A stretch of DNA of 6,379 bases, from the NCBI GenBank assembly GCA_001766965.1, contig MEKM01000042.1, forward strand, positions 474-6,852, in the 5' to 3' direction. Positions 5,589 to 6,379 of this stretch are shown piece after piece. A model generated the notes under the pieces. It saw only the letters and a program-made list of their open reading frames with translations. It did no database searches and was not told the origin of the DNA. Position numbers and translations under genes: made by a program. Source of the DNA: Acidobacteria bacterium RIFCSPHIGHO2_01_FULL_67_28. GTDB lineage: Bacteria > Acidobacteriota > Terriglobia > Acidiferrales > 2-02-FULL-67-57. Within the stretch, counting starts at the first letter, position 1, and each line of letters begins with the position of its first letter.

Positions 5589-5707
5589 ATAAGGAGCGCA
5601 GACCCTTCGGCTTCGCTCAGGACAAGCAAGAGTGTCTGCGCCACCAGGAATGACAGAAAAAAGGGTTTCAAAGTGGGGCAGACATTCTTGTCTGCCCGCC
5701 TCGGCGC
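5589..5707. repeat. Palindromic repeat pair, copy C, tandem with B and interrupted
   Basis: This copy begins with the same 15 bases as copy B, offset by 93 bp. Its first palindrome has arms GCGCAGAC (5596-5603) and GTCTGCGC (5634-5641) but is split by a 24-bp insertion. It continues with the same CCACCAGGAATG, then an A-rich linker of different length. A perfect second palindrome follows: GGGCAGACA (5676-5684), loop TTCT, TGTCTGCCC (5689-5697). It ends in the shared CGGCGCA about seven bases before the mfd start codon, so B and C together fill the rfaE2-mfd spacer. Confidence 0.8.
5604..5627. repeat. Short nested repeat inserted in the copy C palindrome
   Basis: These 24 bases, containing CCTTCGGCTTCGCTCAGGAC, are absent from the matching place in copy B. 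There the arm runs directly into AGGAGTGTCTG; here the sequence resumes as AAGAGTGTCTG after the insert. The reverse strand contains GTCCTGAGCGAAG, a motif that I recall as a widespread dispersed repeat in environmental bacterial genomes. It looks like one small dispersed element inside another. No target-site duplication is clear. Confidence 0.6.
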
Positions 5708-5714
5708 AGAGCTC

Positions 5715-6379
5715 ATGATCATTCCGCTGGTTGAGCAGGCGATTCGTCCGCTGGAGGAGAGCGCGGGGCTGCGGGCGGCGCTGCGCGAGCTGGAGCTGGT
5801 GACGCGGCACGGCCAGCCGCCGCGCGAGCTGACGCTGGCGGGCCTGACCGACACGGCCAAGCTCCTGGTGGCGACGCTCACGGCGCGGGCGCTCGCCCGG
5901 CCGCTGGTTTTCCTGACCACGACAAACCGCCGCGCCGAAGCGCTCATCGAGCCGCTGCGCTTCTTCCACGGCCTGCTGACCGGGCGGCCGGAGGCGAGCG
6001 TCGTCCTGCTGCCCGCCTCGGACGTCTCACCCTATCGCGGCCTGTCCCGGCACCCGGACATCGCCGCCGCGCGCGCCGTGGCGCTCTGGCGGCTGGCGAG
6101 CGGCGAAGCGGAGGTCGTTCTGGCGCCGGTGGGGGCGGCGCTCGGCCGCCTGGCCGGGCGCGAGAGCTACGCGCGCCTGGGGCGCACGCTGCGCGTGGGC
6201 GACCGGGTGGCGCTCGACGAGCTGGTTGCGTACCTCGAAGGCGCCGGCTACGAGCGGCACGAGCCGGTCGAGATGGCCGGGAGCTACTCGGTGCGCGGCG
6301 GCCTGGTGGACATCTTCCCGCCCGAGGGCGCGCCGGTGCGCCTCGAGCTTTTCGGCGACCGGCTGGAAGAGTTGCGCGG
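5715..6379 (+). CDS. mfd: Transcription-repair coupling factor, N-terminal part (runs off right edge)
   Basis: The frame is open from ATG 5715 to the window end, giving 221 codons. Mfd removes RNA polymerase stalled at lesions and recruits UvrA/UvrB. The visible part is the UvrB-homologous N-terminal module. LAGLTDTAKLLVA (41-53) is the degenerate Walker-A-like segment. VFLTTTNRRAEALIEPLRFF (65-84) follows, then LLPASDVSPYRGLSRHPDIAAAR (98-120, the family's P-x-x-D-x-x-P-Y pattern). After VVLAPVGAAL and the VGDRVALDELVAYLEGAGYE region comes SYSVRGGLVDIFPPEG (190-205), an Mfd/UvrB hallmark, and then VRLELFGDRLEELR. The helicase and RNAP-interacting domains are outside the window. No strong Shine-Dalgarno is visible, and the 5' region is the repeat cluster starting only about seven bases upstream. 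No promoter could be assigned, so readthrough from rfaE2 is possible. Confidence 0.93.
   Translation, partial: MIIPLVEQAIRPLEESAGLRAALRELELVTRHGQPPRELTLAGLTDTAKLLVATLTARALARPLVFLTTTNRRAEALIEPLRFFHGLLTGRPEASVVLLPASDVSPYRGLSRHPDIAAARAVALWRLASGEAEVVLAPVGAALGRLAGRESYARLGRTLRVGDRVALDELVAYLEGAGYERHEPVEMAGSYSVRGGLVDIFPPEGAPVRLELFGDRLEELR

Noticed and set aside
5496..5707. CRISPR array
   Set aside because: There are only two tandem units, which are palindromic pairs with related linkers, with no series of equal direct repeats and unique spacers and no cas gene.
5390..5969. Open frames on both strands through the rfaE2-mfd spacer (peptides such as RQECLRHQE)
   Set aside because: They translate the palindromic repeats and the antisense of mfd, a common mis-annotation with such repeats. 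No start context or family supports them.

Overview
The window is a GC-rich bacterial chromosomal segment with tightly packed genes. It carries ordinary housekeeping or metabolic genes plus a family of short palindromic intergenic repeats. No 16S or other lineage marker is present. The very high GC, the intergenic palindromes built on GGGCAGACA/TGTCTGCCC, the nested CCTTCGGCTTCGCTCAGGAC motif and the gene mix resemble what I remember of Acidobacteriota draft genomes. That lineage call is an inference, not something the sequence proves. The repertoire (LPS-type heptose activation, hemL-type tetrapyrrole synthesis, a geranylgeranyl-reductase-family flavoprotein) fits a Gram-negative heterotroph.

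Minus-strand block, 1-5001, read from right to left: (i) a membrane-anchored alpha/beta hydrolase fused to a polytopic membrane domain (5001-3412); (ii) a 94-bp gap holding one palindrome pair and a candidate extended -10 promoter; (iii) a geranylgeranyl-reductase-family FAD oxidoreductase (3317-2190); (iv) hemL (2193-908), overlapping it by 4 bp (ATGA) but broken by a single missing base at about position 1850; (v) a small FlK-like hot-dog thioesterase (899-495), whose Shine-Dalgarno overlaps the hemL stop; (vi) after 50 bp, the N-terminal 148 codons of a Lys-start, Pro/Ala/Glu-rich protein that runs off the left edge. Items iii-v look like one translationally coupled operon; vi may be a further member.

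Plus-strand block, 5020-6379: rfaE2 (heptose-1-phosphate adenylyltransferase) is divergent from the hydrolase, with only 18 bp between start codons. Next comes a 215-bp spacer made almost entirely of two tandem copies of the palindromic repeat, the second carrying a nested 24-bp insertion. The first 221 codons of mfd (transcription-repair coupling factor) follow and run off the right edge.

The two most useful observations are the one-base break in the PLP-binding SGTEA motif of hemL (sequence error or true pseudogene) and the architecture of the repeats. Each repeat unit is a head-to-head pair of the same palindromic module, and the units lie flush against the stop codons of neighbouring genes. 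I see no CRISPR array, RNA gene, transposase, phage gene or defence system here, and nothing that I would call a new multi-gene system.
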